Shown here: in pieces, positions 9,739 through 19,216 of the stretch
Layout of the letters: each line of letters begins with the position of its first letter
Numbering within the stretch: position 1 is the first letter of the stretch
NCBI GenBank assembly: GCA_017535785.1
Contig: JAFXTN010000037.1
Coordinates: 372,001-436,000, forward strand
From: Butyrivibrio sp.
GTDB lineage: Bacteria; Bacillota; Clostridia; Lachnospirales; Lachnospiraceae
Direction of reading: 5' to 3'
Length of the DNA: 64,000 nt
Program-made: the position numbers and the translations under genes
The notes under the pieces: model-generated
Seen by the model: only the letters and a program-made list of their open reading frames with translations
Told to the model about the DNA's origin: nothing
Databases searched by the model: none

Positions 9739-10575
9739 ATGACTAAGCCTATTTTGTGCATCGGCACATATGCGGAAACTCCATATCATATAGAAAAGAT
9801 AGGCAGAAATGTCTATTGCATTGAAGAGCTGTGCTACTGCCTTGTTCACAACGCTTTTTTGGTGGACGAGGAATGCTTTGTTCAGGATCTTTTTGACTGG
9901 ATAGAAAAAGAGTGTTCTCTTGTCAGGCTCTCGGATGAGCTTAGGAGCATGGCGGCAAAGAGATGTTCTCTTTCTGCACTTGTCGGAACACTCCTTGATT
10001 ATGTCGGCTACAACACCCGCAAGGAGATAGATAAGACGGAGGAGATCCTTCGTGAAAATGCGGGAATGGATATTTACAGGAAGAAGCTTGCAAGAGCGGA
10101 TTTCCTTATGAACAGCGGCAGATACAACATGGCGTTTCGGGAGTATGAATATCTTTTGTCCAACATGCCCGAGATGGATCGCAACATGAGGGCGGGCATT
10201 GAGCACAACGAGGGTGTCATGTTTGCCAGACTGTTTCTTTTTGATAAGGCAAAAGATATGTTCATGAGAGCGTACGAGGACAGCGGAAATAGGGAGTCCT
10301 ACATCCAATATCTAATGGCTGTCAGGATGGAGCTTCCTGATAAAGAGTACGTTTCTTATATTGCAGAGAATGAAGATGCTTATGAGGCTTCACTTGAGAT
10401 AGAAAGACGTCTTAAGGAGTGCGATGAACTCTACAGCGCATGCGGAGACAATATCACGATGCGAGCTCTTTCCGTATACAAGGCGGAAGGAAATATGCAT
10501 GAGTATTACACGCAGGTCGGGGAGATGACCGAGAAGCTTAAGGCGGATTACAGGGAACTTGTAAAGGAAACTTGA
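9739..10575 (+). CDS. TPR-like helical protein of the DUF5717/DUF5716 cluster, function unknown
   Basis: A 278-residue, all-helical, probably cytoplasmic protein. The N-terminal part (ILCIGTYAETPYHIEKIGRNVYCIEELCYCL) is a distinct small domain. From about residue 115 there are TPR-like helix pairs (ARADFLMNSGRYNMAFREYEYLL, FDKAKDMFMRAYEDSG). No enzyme motif is visible. It starts 48 bp after the ATPase gene and ends 11 bp before the next gene start. A role as an adaptor within the cluster is an inference from its repeats. Confidence 0.75.
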   Translation: MTKPILCIGTYAETPYHIEKIGRNVYCIEELCYCLVHNAFLVDEECFVQDLFDWIEKECSLVRLSDELRSMAAKRCSLSALVGTLLDYVGYNTRKEIDKTEEILRENAGMDIYRKKLARADFLMNSGRYNMAFREYEYLLSNMPEMDRNMRAGIEHNEGVMFARLFLFDKAKDMFMRAYEDSGNRESYIQYLMAVRMELPDKEYVSYIAENEDAYEASLEIERRLKECDELYSACGDNITMRALSVYKAEGNMHEYYTQVGEMTEKLKADYRELVKET

Positions 10576-10586
10576 GGGGACAAAAG

Positions 10587-11780
10587 ATGGGACTTTGGAA
10601 CAAGTTTTTTGGAAGTAACAGAGACGAAGAGTGGGAGAAACAAGCTGAACTCGAGAACTGGAACGACATTGTCTACACGAGAAAAGAAGTAGACATGGAC
10701 GATCCCGTTCAGCGAAGAGAGTATATAGGAAGCTGCCTTCAGCAGATGGAGGAGGCTTCGAGAGAGCTTGAAGCTCTTGAGTTTGAATACAATGATGTCA
10801 CAAGTCACTTAAGGGATATCGAGGAGATAGATGCGCTTCCTCCGGAACAGAGGGCGGAGATCAACGACTGTGCGCAGAAGATCCTTGATTCGCTCAAGCA
10901 GCAGGATAAGTTTGACAGAAGAAAGAGCCGCATGACGGACGATGAGTTTGAGCATATGGAGATGCTCAAGGAACAGGCCAAAGAGGGTGCGGAGAAGCTT
11001 CTTGAAGCTGAGATGTTCCAAAAGAAGATAAGAAACGATCTTAAGAGACTGGACAGCGAGCATGAGGCTTATCTTTACAGAGAAGAAGAGATAGAGAACA
11101 CGATCGAGAATTCCAAGAAGCTTATAACCGTTATAGCGGTGTCGCTTGCTTTTGCCATAGTTTTCTTGATGATACTCCAGTTTGCTTTTAAGCTTAACGT
11201 GGTCTACGGATATATGATCGCCATCTTACTTAGTGCGGTGTCTGCGGTTACATTATATATGAAGTACACCGGCGCGATCGTTGAGCAAAAGAGTGTGAGA
11301 AAGTCGATATCAAGACTTATCATGCTGCAGAACCAGGTTAAGATAAGATATGTAAACAACACGAACCTTATAGATTATCTGTGTCTTAAGTACAGAGTTA
11401 TGAATTCCGGTGAACTCAGTGATATGTACAACAGATATCTAAAGGAGAGAAAAGAACGAGAGAAGATCGAGGATGCCAGAAGGCTGCTGGATTCGAACCA
11501 GAGAGATCTTGTGTATATGCTAAGGCACTACAGAGTGCGTGATCCCGAGATATGGATACACCAGCCGCAAGCTCTTTTGGACCATAATGAAGAGGTAGAG
11601 ATAAGGCACAGTCTCAATGTTCAGAGACAATCTCTGAGAAAGAGAATGGAATACAACAGGGATGTTGTTGCAGGTAATGCCAAGAGCGAAGTTGAAGATA
11701 TGGCACGCCAATATCCCGAGTATGCACAGGAAATTTTGGACATGGTATCCCGCTATGAGGACAAATACCCGGGCGCATAA
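10587..11780 (+). CDS. coiled-coil membrane protein of the DUF5717/DUF5716 cluster, function unknown
   Basis: A 397-residue protein with a long charged coiled coil (about residues 35-175), two adjacent membrane segments (LITVIAVSLAFAIVFLMILQF and YGYMIAILLSAVSAVTLYM, about 178-230), and a second charged helical region to the C-terminus. Both ends should be cytoplasmic. ATG 10587 is preferred because GAGGGGA at 10574-10580 is well spaced. An upstream TTG at 10572 lacks this. It is the only membrane protein of the four-gene cluster and may anchor it to the membrane. No known family was recognised. Confidence 0.75.
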   Translation: MGLWNKFFGSNRDEEWEKQAELENWNDIVYTRKEVDMDDPVQRREYIGSCLQQMEEASRELEALEFEYNDVTSHLRDIEEIDALPPEQRAEINDCAQKILDSLKQQDKFDRRKSRMTDDEFEHMEMLKEQAKEGAEKLLEAEMFQKKIRNDLKRLDSEHEAYLYREEEIENTIENSKKLITVIAVSLAFAIVFLMILQFAFKLNVVYGYMIAILLSAVSAVTLYMKYTGAIVEQKSVRKSISRLIMLQNQVKIRYVNNTNLIDYLCLKYRVMNSGELSDMYNRYLKERKEREKIEDARRLLDSNQRDLVYMLRHYRVRDPEIWIHQPQALLDHNEEVEIRHSLNVQRQSLRKRMEYNRDVVAGNAKSEVEDMARQYPEYAQEILDMVSRYEDKYPGA

Positions 11781-11787
11781 CTTATGA

Positions 11788-11816
11788 TTGCCTCAGACTC
11801 CGGATGATGATAAAAT
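11788..11816 (+). promoter_or_regulatory. promoter of purF
   Basis: TTGCCT (11788-11793) and TAAAAT (11811-11816) are separated by 17 bp, 48 bp before the purF start. This separates purF from the upstream cluster. Confidence 0.55.
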
Positions 11817-11863
11817 GTTCGGTGTTTGGGGTATTTCTTTTTTTGTAGCATTTAGGAGAACAA

Positions 11864-13309
11864 ATGAATTACGAAGGTAGGACTGAGAATTACAAGCGTC
11901 TTGGCGAGGAATGCGGTGTTTTTGGTATGTACGATTTTGACGGCGGCGACGTTGCGGAATCCATATACTACGGACTTGTTTCCTTGCAGCACAGAGGACA
12001 GGAAAGCTGCGGAATTGCTGTCAGCGACACGAATGGGCCAAAGGGTAAGGTATCGAGTTACAAGGACATGGGACTTGTGAATGAAGCCTTTACGCCGGAT
12101 ATTTTGGATACCCTAAAGGGTGATATCGGTGTCGGACATGTCAGATATTCTACAGCAGGCAGCAGCACGCGTGAAAACGCACAGCCGCTTGTTCTTAACT
12201 ATGTAAAAGGTACATTGGCGCTTGCGCACAACGGTAACCTTATCAATGCCCCGGAGCTCCGTCATGAGCTTTCTTATACCGGTGCGATCTTTCAAACAAC
12301 CATTGATTCTGAAGTAATTGCATATCATATAGCGAGAGAGCGTCTTGCAACCAAGTCGGTTGAGGAAGCCGTAGCAAAGGCAATGCTCAAGATAAAGGGC
12401 GCATACAGTCTTGTTGTAATGTCACCCAGAAAGCTTATCGGTGCAAGAGATCCTTACGGATTTAAGCCACTTGTTATAGGAAGAAGAGAGAATTGTTATG
12501 TTCTTGCATCCGAGACATGCGCGCTCGATACAGTGGGTGCCACATTCATCCGTGACGTTGAGCCCGGTGAGATAGTTACCATTTCTCCTGAGTTCGGCAT
12601 CAGATCCGACAAGTCTATGTGCATCACACCGGATAAGCATGCGAGATGCATATTTGAATATATCTATTTTGCAAGACCCGACAGCACTATCGACGGCATA
12701 AGCGTATATGATGCCAGGATCGCAGCCGGAAGATACCTTGCAATGGATTCACCCGTTGACGCAGACATGGTCGTAGGTGTTCCGGAGTCCGGAAATGTTG
12801 CGGCTCTCGGCTACGCACTTCAGTCGGGTATCCCATACGGACAGGCCTTCGTAAAGAATTCATATATAGGACGTACATTTATAAAGCCCAAGCAAAAGAA
12901 CCGGGAATCAAGCGTTCAGGTTAAGCTCAATGCACTTGAGAGTGCGGTTGCGGGCAAGAAGATCATCATGATCGATGATTCGATCGTAAGAGGAACGACT
13001 TCCGACAGGATTGTAAGGATGCTCAGAGACGCAGGAGCAAAGGAAGTCCACATGAGGGTTTCATCACCCCCGTTCTTGTGGCCTTGCTACTTTGGAACCG
13101 ATGTTCCCGCAAGAGAGCAGCTTATCGCATACAACAGAAACGTAGATGATATCTGCAAGATAATCGGCGCGGATTCGCTTGCTTATCTCGGAATAGACAG
13201 ACTTGAAGAGATGGTAGGCGGTAATCTTGGTATCTGCAAGGGATGCTTTACAGGTTCTTATCCGATGGAGCCCCCGAGCGAAGATATCCGCGGTGAATAT
13301 GATAAGTAA
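11864..13309 (+). CDS. purF: amidophosphoribosyltransferase
   Basis: Catalyses the first committed step of purine synthesis, turning PRPP and glutamine into phosphoribosylamine. The 481-residue protein has a 16-residue propeptide ending in GEE, then catalytic Cys17 (CGVFGMYDF) that becomes the N-terminus. This matches the self-processing class found in Bacillus. An N-terminal glutaminase domain is followed by a PRTase domain with the PRPP loop IIMIDDSIVRGTTS (near 365). Cysteines in ARCIFEYIYFARPDS and in CKGCFTGSYP match the positions that hold a 4Fe-4S cluster in the Bacillus enzyme. AGGAGA lies upstream of ATG. It is followed by purB. Confidence 0.97.
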   Translation: MNYEGRTENYKRLGEECGVFGMYDFDGGDVAESIYYGLVSLQHRGQESCGIAVSDTNGPKGKVSSYKDMGLVNEAFTPDILDTLKGDIGVGHVRYSTAGSSTRENAQPLVLNYVKGTLALAHNGNLINAPELRHELSYTGAIFQTTIDSEVIAYHIARERLATKSVEEAVAKAMLKIKGAYSLVVMSPRKLIGARDPYGFKPLVIGRRENCYVLASETCALDTVGATFIRDVEPGEIVTISPEFGIRSDKSMCITPDKHARCIFEYIYFARPDSTIDGISVYDARIAAGRYLAMDSPVDADMVVGVPESGNVAALGYALQSGIPYGQAFVKNSYIGRTFIKPKQKNRESSVQVKLNALESAVAGKKIIMIDDSIVRGTTSDRIVRMLRDAGAKEVHMRVSSPPFLWPCYFGTDVPAREQLIAYNRNVDDICKIIGADSLAYLGIDRLEEMVGGNLGICKGCFTGSYPMEPPSEDIRGEYDK

Positions 13310-13357
13310 AAAGAAATTGCTATATAAATACAGATAATAAATTTTTTGGAGGACAAA

Positions 13358-14791
13358 ATGAGTACAGATCGTTATACAAGCCCACTTTCCGAGCGTTATG
13401 CAAGTAAGGAGATGCAATATATCTTTTCCCAGGACATGAAGTTCAAGACCTGGAGAAAGCTCTGGATCGCACTTGCAGAGATAGAGAAAGATCTCGGCCT
13501 TAACATAACACAGGAGCAGATCGATGAACTCAAGGCTCACAGCGAAGACATCAACTACGATGTAGCAAGAGCAAGAGAGAAGGAAGTTCGTCACGACGTA
13601 ATGAGCCACGTATATGCATACGGACAGCAGTGCCCCAAGGCTAAGGGAATCATCCACCTCGGCGCTACAAGCTGCTACGTTGGTGATAACACAGATATCA
13701 TCATCATGACTGAGGGCCTTAAGCTTGTAAGAAAGAAGCTCATCAACGTTATCGCAGAGCTTTCAAAGTTCGCTGACAAGTACAAGGCTCAGCCTACACT
13801 CGGATTTACTCATTTCCAGCCCGCTCAGCCTACAACAGTAGGAAAAAGAGCTACACTCTGGCTTCAGGATTTCACAATAGATCTTGAGGATCTCGATTAT
13901 GTACTTGATAACATGAAGCTTCTTGGTTCAAAGGGAACAACAGGAACACAGGCTTCTTTCCTTGAACTTTTTGACGGTGATCTTACTAAGGTTGATAAGC
14001 TTGATCCCATGCTTGCAGATAAGCTTGGCTTCAAGGGATGCATGGCAGTTTCAGGCCAGACCTACAGCCGTAAGATCGATATGAAGGTATTAAACGTTCT
14101 TGCCGGAATTGCTTCTTCAGCAACAAAGATGGCACAGGACATCAGACTTCTCCAGCATCTTAAAGAGGTTGAAGAACCCTTTGAGAAGAGCCAGATCGGT
14201 TCATCCGCAATGGCTTATAAGAGAAATCCTATGAGAAGTGAGCGTATCTGCTCTCTTGCAAGATACGTGATCATAGATACACTCAATCCCGCTATTACAG
14301 AGGTTTCTCAGTGGTTCGAGAGGACTCTTGACGATTCAGCCAATAAAAGAATTTCAATTCCCGAAGGATTCCTTGCAACGGATGGAATACTAGATTTGTG
14401 TATTAATGTAGTGGATGGTCTCGTTGTTTATCCTAAGGTTATTGAAAAAAGACTTATGTCTGAGCTTCCTTTCATGGCAACGGAAAATATCATGATGGAC
14501 GCCGTGAAAGCAGGCGGCGACAGACAGGAACTTCACGAGAGGATTCGTGAGCTGTCAATGGAAGCCGGTAAGACAGTCAAGGTTGAAGGAAAAGACAATA
14601 ACCTCCTTGAACTCATCGCAGAAGACCCCTCTTTCCCTCTTTCTCTCGATGAGCTCAAGGCATCAATGGATCCTGCCAAGTATGTAGGATGCAGTGCACA
14701 TCAGGTAGAGAAATTCTTAAATGATGTTGTTGATCCTATTATCGAAGCAAACAAGGACGTTCTGGGTGTAACAGCAGAGATCAACGTCTGA
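13358..14791 (+). CDS. purB: adenylosuccinate lyase
   Basis: Cleaves SAICAR and adenylosuccinate, releasing fumarate, in purine synthesis. At 477 residues it is of the usual length. The family signature SSAMAYKRNPMRSERI near residue 285 carries the mobile catalytic loop, and HLGATSCYVGDN near 105 is the other active-site strand. The start is ATG 13358, with GGAGGA at 13348-13353. An in-frame TTG at 13346 lies before the ribosome binding site. It sits 48 bp after purF, probably in the same transcript. Confidence 0.97.
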   Translation: MSTDRYTSPLSERYASKEMQYIFSQDMKFKTWRKLWIALAEIEKDLGLNITQEQIDELKAHSEDINYDVARAREKEVRHDVMSHVYAYGQQCPKAKGIIHLGATSCYVGDNTDIIIMTEGLKLVRKKLINVIAELSKFADKYKAQPTLGFTHFQPAQPTTVGKRATLWLQDFTIDLEDLDYVLDNMKLLGSKGTTGTQASFLELFDGDLTKVDKLDPMLADKLGFKGCMAVSGQTYSRKIDMKVLNVLAGIASSATKMAQDIRLLQHLKEVEEPFEKSQIGSSAMAYKRNPMRSERICSLARYVIIDTLNPAITEVSQWFERTLDDSANKRISIPEGFLATDGILDLCINVVDGLVVYPKVIEKRLMSELPFMATENIMMDAVKAGGDRQELHERIRELSMEAGKTVKVEGKDNNLLELIAEDPSFPLSLDELKASMDPAKYVGCSAHQVEKFLNDVVDPIIEANKDVLGVTAEINV

Positions 14792-14811
14792 TGTCGTGTT
14801 AAGGAGTGCGT

Positions 14812-15675
14812 ATGAAAATAAGCGATATTATCAGGGAAAAGGAAGTTACACTTTCGTTTGAGGTTTTCCCTCCCAAGACTGATGACGGCTATGCGGCAGT
14901 TGAACAAGCAGCTGCCGAGATTGCGGCTCTAAAGCCCGACTTCATGAGTGTTACTTACGGAGCCGGCGGCGGAACAAGCAAGAACACAGCCAATATATCA
15001 GCAGATCTGCAAAATAAATACGGCGTCAACGTTCTCTCACATCTTACCTGCGTTTCTTCAACAAAGGAAGATGTGAGGGCCATGATATCCACTTATAAGG
15101 AAAAGGGTATCGAGAACATTATGGCGCTTAGAGGAGATATCCCGAAGGAAGGACGTATCTGTTATGACTACGACCACGCCACTCAGCTGATCTACGATAT
15201 CAAGTCCGTGGATGACAGTTTTTGTATCGGCGGTGCTTGCTATCCAGAAGGACATGTTGAGTGTGCAAGACAGTCTGAGGATATCCTGCATCTTAAGGAG
15301 AAAGTTGATGCAGGATGTGATTTCCTCACAACTCAGATGTTTTTTGACAATTCTACTCTTTATCAGTTCCTGTATCGCATCAGGGAAAAGGGTATTGATG
15401 TTCCGGTTCTTCCCGGCATCATGCCTATCACCAATGCCAAGCAGGTTGCAAGAAGTGTAGCTTTGTCGGGATCGACTATTCCGCAGAAGATGAAGATAAT
15501 GGTGGACAGATTTGCGGATAACCCTGAGAAGATGAAGGAAGCCGGCATTATATATGCCTGCGACCAGATAATAGATCTTATTTCAAACGGAGTAAGCCAC
15601 ATTCACGTTTACTCAATGAACAAGCCGGACATTGCGGCCGGAATGATGCGCAATCTTGCATCAATAATCAGATAA
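14812..15675 (+). CDS. metF: methylenetetrahydrofolate reductase
   Basis: A flavoprotein that reduces 5,10-methylene-THF to 5-methyl-THF for methionine synthesis. The 287-residue TIM barrel begins with the characteristic LSFEVFPPKTDDG. It also has MSVTYGAGGGTS, ALRGDIP near 108, and DFLTTQMFFDN near 175. ATG 14812 was chosen, with AAGGAG at 14801-14806. A GTG at 14806 overlaps that site. It lies 20 bp after purB, so folate and purine genes may be cotranscribed. Confidence 0.95.
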   Translation: MKISDIIREKEVTLSFEVFPPKTDDGYAAVEQAAAEIAALKPDFMSVTYGAGGGTSKNTANISADLQNKYGVNVLSHLTCVSSTKEDVRAMISTYKEKGIENIMALRGDIPKEGRICYDYDHATQLIYDIKSVDDSFCIGGACYPEGHVECARQSEDILHLKEKVDAGCDFLTTQMFFDNSTLYQFLYRIREKGIDVPVLPGIMPITNAKQVARSVALSGSTIPQKMKIMVDRFADNPEKMKEAGIIYACDQIIDLISNGVSHIHVYSMNKPDIAAGMMRNLASIIR

Positions 15676-15736
15676 TCGGATAATCATATAATGAAATCAC
15701 CTTCGCGTTGCCGCGACAGCTTAAGGAGGAAAGAGC

Positions 15737-16738
15737 ATGGATATCAATGATCAGAGCAAGATAACCACTGAAGATTTTGAATATTCCCAGGAGGTTATCA
15801 AGAAACTTTCAGATTATTTTGAGGCTAAAGTTGTAGGACAGAAACAGCTTAAGTTCTCTCTTATAGCGTCCATCATTGCTGATGGACATATTCTTATCGA
15901 GTCTGTTCCCGGACTTGCTAAAACAACTGCAGCAAAGGCTATCTCCGATGCCGTAGACGGACAGTTTGCCCGTATACAGTGCACGCCGGATCTTTTGCCC
16001 GGTGATATCATCGGAACACAGATCTACAATCAGGCTACATGTAAATTCGAGACTATGCTCGGTCCCGTATTTGCAAACTTTGTACTTCTTGACGAGGTAA
16101 ACCGTTCAAGTGCAAAGACACAGTCGGCCATGCTTGAAGCCATGCAGGAGAAGCAGGTTACAATCGGCGGAAAGACTTATCGTATGCCGGAAGATATATT
16201 CATAGTAATAGCTACACAGAACCCTATTGAGCAGGAGGGAACATACCCTCTTTCAGAGGCTCAGACCGACAGATTCCTGATAAAAGAAGTTATCACATAT
16301 CCTACAGCAGCTGATGAAGTAGAGATCTTAAGCCGTATTGAGACAGGCGCGATCTCTGAGTCTACACCTGCAGTCCTCACTATCAAGGACATTGATAAGG
16401 TTCAGGATATCGTGGATCAGGTTTATGTTGATGAGTCGGTTAAGTGGTACATTTCAAGTATCGTTGTTGCCAGCAGAAGAGCTAATCAGATCCCCGGATT
16501 TGAGCTCGGCAAATATGTAAGGATCGGTGTAAGCCCTCGTGCATCCATCGCTTTCCTTAAGATGGCAAAGGCAGCAGCTCTCATGCAGGGAAGAACCTAC
16601 GTTACTCCCGATGACGTAAAGCTTGTAAGACATCAGGTATTGAGACACAGGATCGGTCTTAACTACTCTGCTGTAGCTGATAATATCACTGTTGAAACAG
16701 TCATAGACGGAATCGTTAACTCAGTAAAGACTCCGTGA
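15737..16738 (+). CDS. MoxR-family AAA+ ATPase
   Basis: A 333-residue chaperone-like AAA+ ATPase of the MoxR type, which in characterised cases assembles or activates metalloenzyme or envelope complexes together with von Willebrand A proteins. Walker A is the MoxR form VPGLAKTTAAK near residue 56, Walker B is FVLLDEVNRS near 115, and sensor 1 is IVIATQNP near 160, followed by the lid domain. AAGGAGG lies 8 bp before the ATG. It is the first gene of a six-gene operon (DUF58, small membrane protein, two vWA proteins, TPR protein) that matches the Bat/aerotolerance layout. Confidence 0.94.
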   Translation: MDINDQSKITTEDFEYSQEVIKKLSDYFEAKVVGQKQLKFSLIASIIADGHILIESVPGLAKTTAAKAISDAVDGQFARIQCTPDLLPGDIIGTQIYNQATCKFETMLGPVFANFVLLDEVNRSSAKTQSAMLEAMQEKQVTIGGKTYRMPEDIFIVIATQNPIEQEGTYPLSEAQTDRFLIKEVITYPTAADEVEILSRIETGAISESTPAVLTIKDIDKVQDIVDQVYVDESVKWYISSIVVASRRANQIPGFELGKYVRIGVSPRASIAFLKMAKAAALMQGRTYVTPDDVKLVRHQVLRHRIGLNYSAVADNITVETVIDGIVNSVKTP

Positions 16739-16744
16739 TAGAGA

Positions 16745-17650
16745 ATGCTTATGAATATTGATTACGAGTATTTATCCAGGATAAGAAGAGCGGTAGCTCT
16801 TTATACCAACAGAAAAACTTCAAATATTCTGGACGGCGATTTCCATTCTATCCACAAAGGAAGAAGTATGGAGTTCGACGACCTCAAGGAATATAACATA
16901 GGAGACGACGTTCACGACATAGACTGGAAGTCTTCATCGAGAATGGGAACCACTCTTGTAAGAAGATACGTGACTGACAGACGTCACAATGTTATGTTCA
17001 TCTGCGACTGCGGACGTAAGATGCTCGGAGATACTCTGAAAGGAGAATCGAAGAGAGAGCTTGCGCTTATGACCTTTGGAACACTTGCCTATATCACAGG
17101 CAGAAACGGTGCCGATTTTGCTCTTGCGCATCCTGCTCCGGGAAGCATGTCCATCAGTCTCTTTAAGTCGGGAGCCGAGCACCTCGAAGCTCTTTTGTAC
17201 GAGTATGAGAAGCATGTGGGAGAAGACATGGGACTTACACTTGAGGAAGCGCTTAAGAATGTTGTCAGCGTCGTTCACAAGAAGATGATAATCGTTCTTA
17301 TTTCCGATATGGAAGGCATTGCCAGTGTCAGCGGAAATGTGATGAGAGCAGTTACCTCGGAGCATGATCTTCTGGCGTTTGGAATAGAAGATGCGATGCT
17401 CACAGGCGGAGATACATTCGACAACGATCTCGGAAGATATGAAAAGAGATTTCTTTCCTTTAATGACAGGCTTCACAAGCTTGAACTTGAAGAGAGAAAT
17501 GAGATATACGGCATAGCTTCCGACAATACCAAGCACAGTAAGGTATCACTTGTCAGCATCTCCTCTCAGAGCGAGATCATAGATTCTTCGATTGTTTTGT
17601 TTGAAAGGTACAGACATGGAAACTACGGTTACATTAAGACCACCGTTTGA
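16745..17650 (+). CDS. DUF58 domain protein, MoxR partner
   Basis: A 301-residue protein whose core motif GDDVHDIDWKSSSRM (near residue 55-70) is the DUF58 signature, with RRYVTDRRHNVMFICDCGRKM following. It has the vWA-like fold but lacks a clear metal-binding DxSxS. DUF58 genes almost always follow moxR. ATG 16745 was used. ATG 16751 is equally possible, since the ribosome binding site is weak. It begins 6 bp after moxR and overlaps the next gene by 35 bp, consistent with translational coupling. Confidence 0.9.
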   Translation: MLMNIDYEYLSRIRRAVALYTNRKTSNILDGDFHSIHKGRSMEFDDLKEYNIGDDVHDIDWKSSSRMGTTLVRRYVTDRRHNVMFICDCGRKMLGDTLKGESKRELALMTFGTLAYITGRNGADFALAHPAPGSMSISLFKSGAEHLEALLYEYEKHVGEDMGLTLEEALKNVVSVVHKKMIIVLISDMEGIASVSGNVMRAVTSEHDLLAFGIEDAMLTGGDTFDNDLGRYEKRFLSFNDRLHKLELEERNEIYGIASDNTKHSKVSLVSISSQSEIIDSSIVLFERYRHGNYGYIKTTV

Positions 17651-18116
17651 GTACAGCTGGTGGGTTATATTAATTGGCATAGTTTTAGCGGCACTTGGAC
17701 TTTTTCTTTTGATAAGAGCTCTTTTTAAGATCTTTTACAAGAAAAAAGCTCCCAAGCAGGAAGCGCCTAAGCCTGAGGGCTACAGAAGGCCGATGCCGCA
17801 GCATCTTTTTATCATAAAAAAGAAATATATTGCAGGTATCAACAAGCTCAGAAGCGAGTATGAAAAAGAGAACCTGACAAAGAGAGACGCTTATCTTAAG
17901 CTTTCGCTTATGATAAGAGGATATGTGCATGAGGCGACGGGAATCGACGTTGAGAAATGCACTCTTAATGATGTAAAGACGATGGGTATCAGACATCTTG
18001 ATGAGCTTATGGAAGAGTATTATGTGCCGGAGTTTGCTGAGGAAAACAGAGCGAAGAGCAGAGATTTTGTTACTTCGTGCAACACGGCAGTAGGGGTGAT
18101 CAGAGAATGGAGCTGA
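17616..18116 (+). CDS. small single-span membrane protein of the MoxR/Bat operon
   Basis: A 166-residue protein with one membrane segment (WWVILIGIVLAALGLFLLI, about residues 14-35), a short lysine/proline-rich linker (YKKKAPKQEAPKPEG), and a helical cytoplasmic domain. The plan resembles the DUF4381-type membrane proteins of MoxR-vWA operons, but I could not confirm the family. ATG 17616 was chosen because GAAAGG lies 7 bp upstream. The gene starts inside the end of the DUF58 gene and overlaps the next start by 10 bp. Confidence 0.8.
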   Translation: METTVTLRPPFEYSWWVILIGIVLAALGLFLLIRALFKIFYKKKAPKQEAPKPEGYRRPMPQHLFIIKKKYIAGINKLRSEYEKENLTKRDAYLKLSLMIRGYVHEATGIDVEKCTLNDVKTMGIRHLDELMEEYYVPEFAEENRAKSRDFVTSCNTAVGVIREWS

Positions 18117-19216
18117 TGTATAAATGGATGGTCTATGTCGGAATAGCCGTTATGGCTGCGACGATCATCCTTATGATAAGCATTCAAAAAAAGAAAAAGA
18201 AGGATTATGAATCCGGGATCCGCGTTGCAAATACGTCTAAGATCAGATCGACCAAGCTGTACAGGTCACTTTCCGTACAGTACAAAGTCTTTAGGGTACT
18301 GCTTGCAGCAGGTCTTATAGGCAGTATGCTTTCTGCTATCGTTCTTGCGGCAAGGCCTTTCAAGAACGACGATATCATGAGCGGTGTGAAGAAGAGAGAT
18401 ATCATCCTTTGTCTTGATGTTTCCTATTCGCTCTATGAGCTTAATTCCGAATTTACGGATTACTTAAAGGGCGTCGTTCAGGGGCTTGAGGGAGACAGAA
18501 TAGGTATCAGTGTCTTCAATACTTCAACGATCACATATGTTCCGCTTACGGACGATTATGATTATGTACTTCAAAAGCTTGATGAGCTGGGAGAGTATTT
18601 TGCTCTGCAAAAAGAGTATTACGAGGATTACTATTCCAAGTACGGATATTACGGAGAGATCCCTGCGGATAAAGAACAAAGATATGAAGAGCTTCTTGAG
18701 AAGCTTGATTATTTTGACGCGGGAACAACATATAACAGTTCCCTCAAGGGATCTTCACTGATTGGAGAAGGACTTGGCTCTGCGCTGTTTTCTTTTCCCT
18801 ATATAGATGATCCCGACAGAACAAGAGTAATAATCATGTGCACCGATAACGAGCTCAATGATTTCATGCCTCAGATCATGGATCTTGATGAGGCGGCTAA
18901 GGCTTGTAAGAATCACAAGGTGACCATGTTTGGAATATTCCCGAGCGAAGATAAATTCTATCTTCCGGAAGAATACGACTATGAGGAGTGTTCTACCGAG
19001 TTCCAGAGGGCGGTCGAGATGACGGGAGGTAAGTTCTACATAAGAACACCGCAGCAGCCCGTATCTGAGATCGTAAAAGATATCCAGAAGCAGGAGGCGA
19101 TGGTCGTTAAGATCATAATGGCCAAGCAGGCTTTGGATATGCCCCGTGTACCGTTTATTTTATTAATGATTAGCCTTGCGTTTTTTAGCTTGGCAGGATT
19201 GGTGTTGCAAAAATGA
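18107..19216 (+). CDS. membrane-anchored von Willebrand factor A protein (BatA-like)
   Basis: A 369-residue protein with membrane segments at both ends of the chain (WMVYVGIAVMAATIILMI and VLLAAGLIGSMLSAIVLAA at the N-terminus, FILLMISLAFFSLAGLVL at the C-terminus) and a vWA domain between them. The metal-site motif is canonical (LCLDVSYSLYE, D-x-S-x-S), with GTTYNSS and IIMCTDNE as later metal-site loops. A tyrosine-rich insertion of about 20 residues (EYYEDYYSKYGYYGE) sits between the first strands and the GTTY loop, which is unusual. AGGGGTGA precedes ATG 18107. It overlaps its neighbours on both sides. Confidence 0.9.
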   Translation: MELMYKWMVYVGIAVMAATIILMISIQKKKKKDYESGIRVANTSKIRSTKLYRSLSVQYKVFRVLLAAGLIGSMLSAIVLAARPFKNDDIMSGVKKRDIILCLDVSYSLYELNSEFTDYLKGVVQGLEGDRIGISVFNTSTITYVPLTDDYDYVLQKLDELGEYFALQKEYYEDYYSKYGYYGEIPADKEQRYEELLEKLDYFDAGTTYNSSLKGSSLIGEGLGSALFSFPYIDDPDRTRVIIMCTDNELNDFMPQIMDLDEAAKACKNHKVTMFGIFPSEDKFYLPEEYDYEECSTEFQRAVEMTGGKFYIRTPQQPVSEIVKDIQKQEAMVVKIIMAKQALDMPRVPFILLMISLAFFSLAGLVLQK

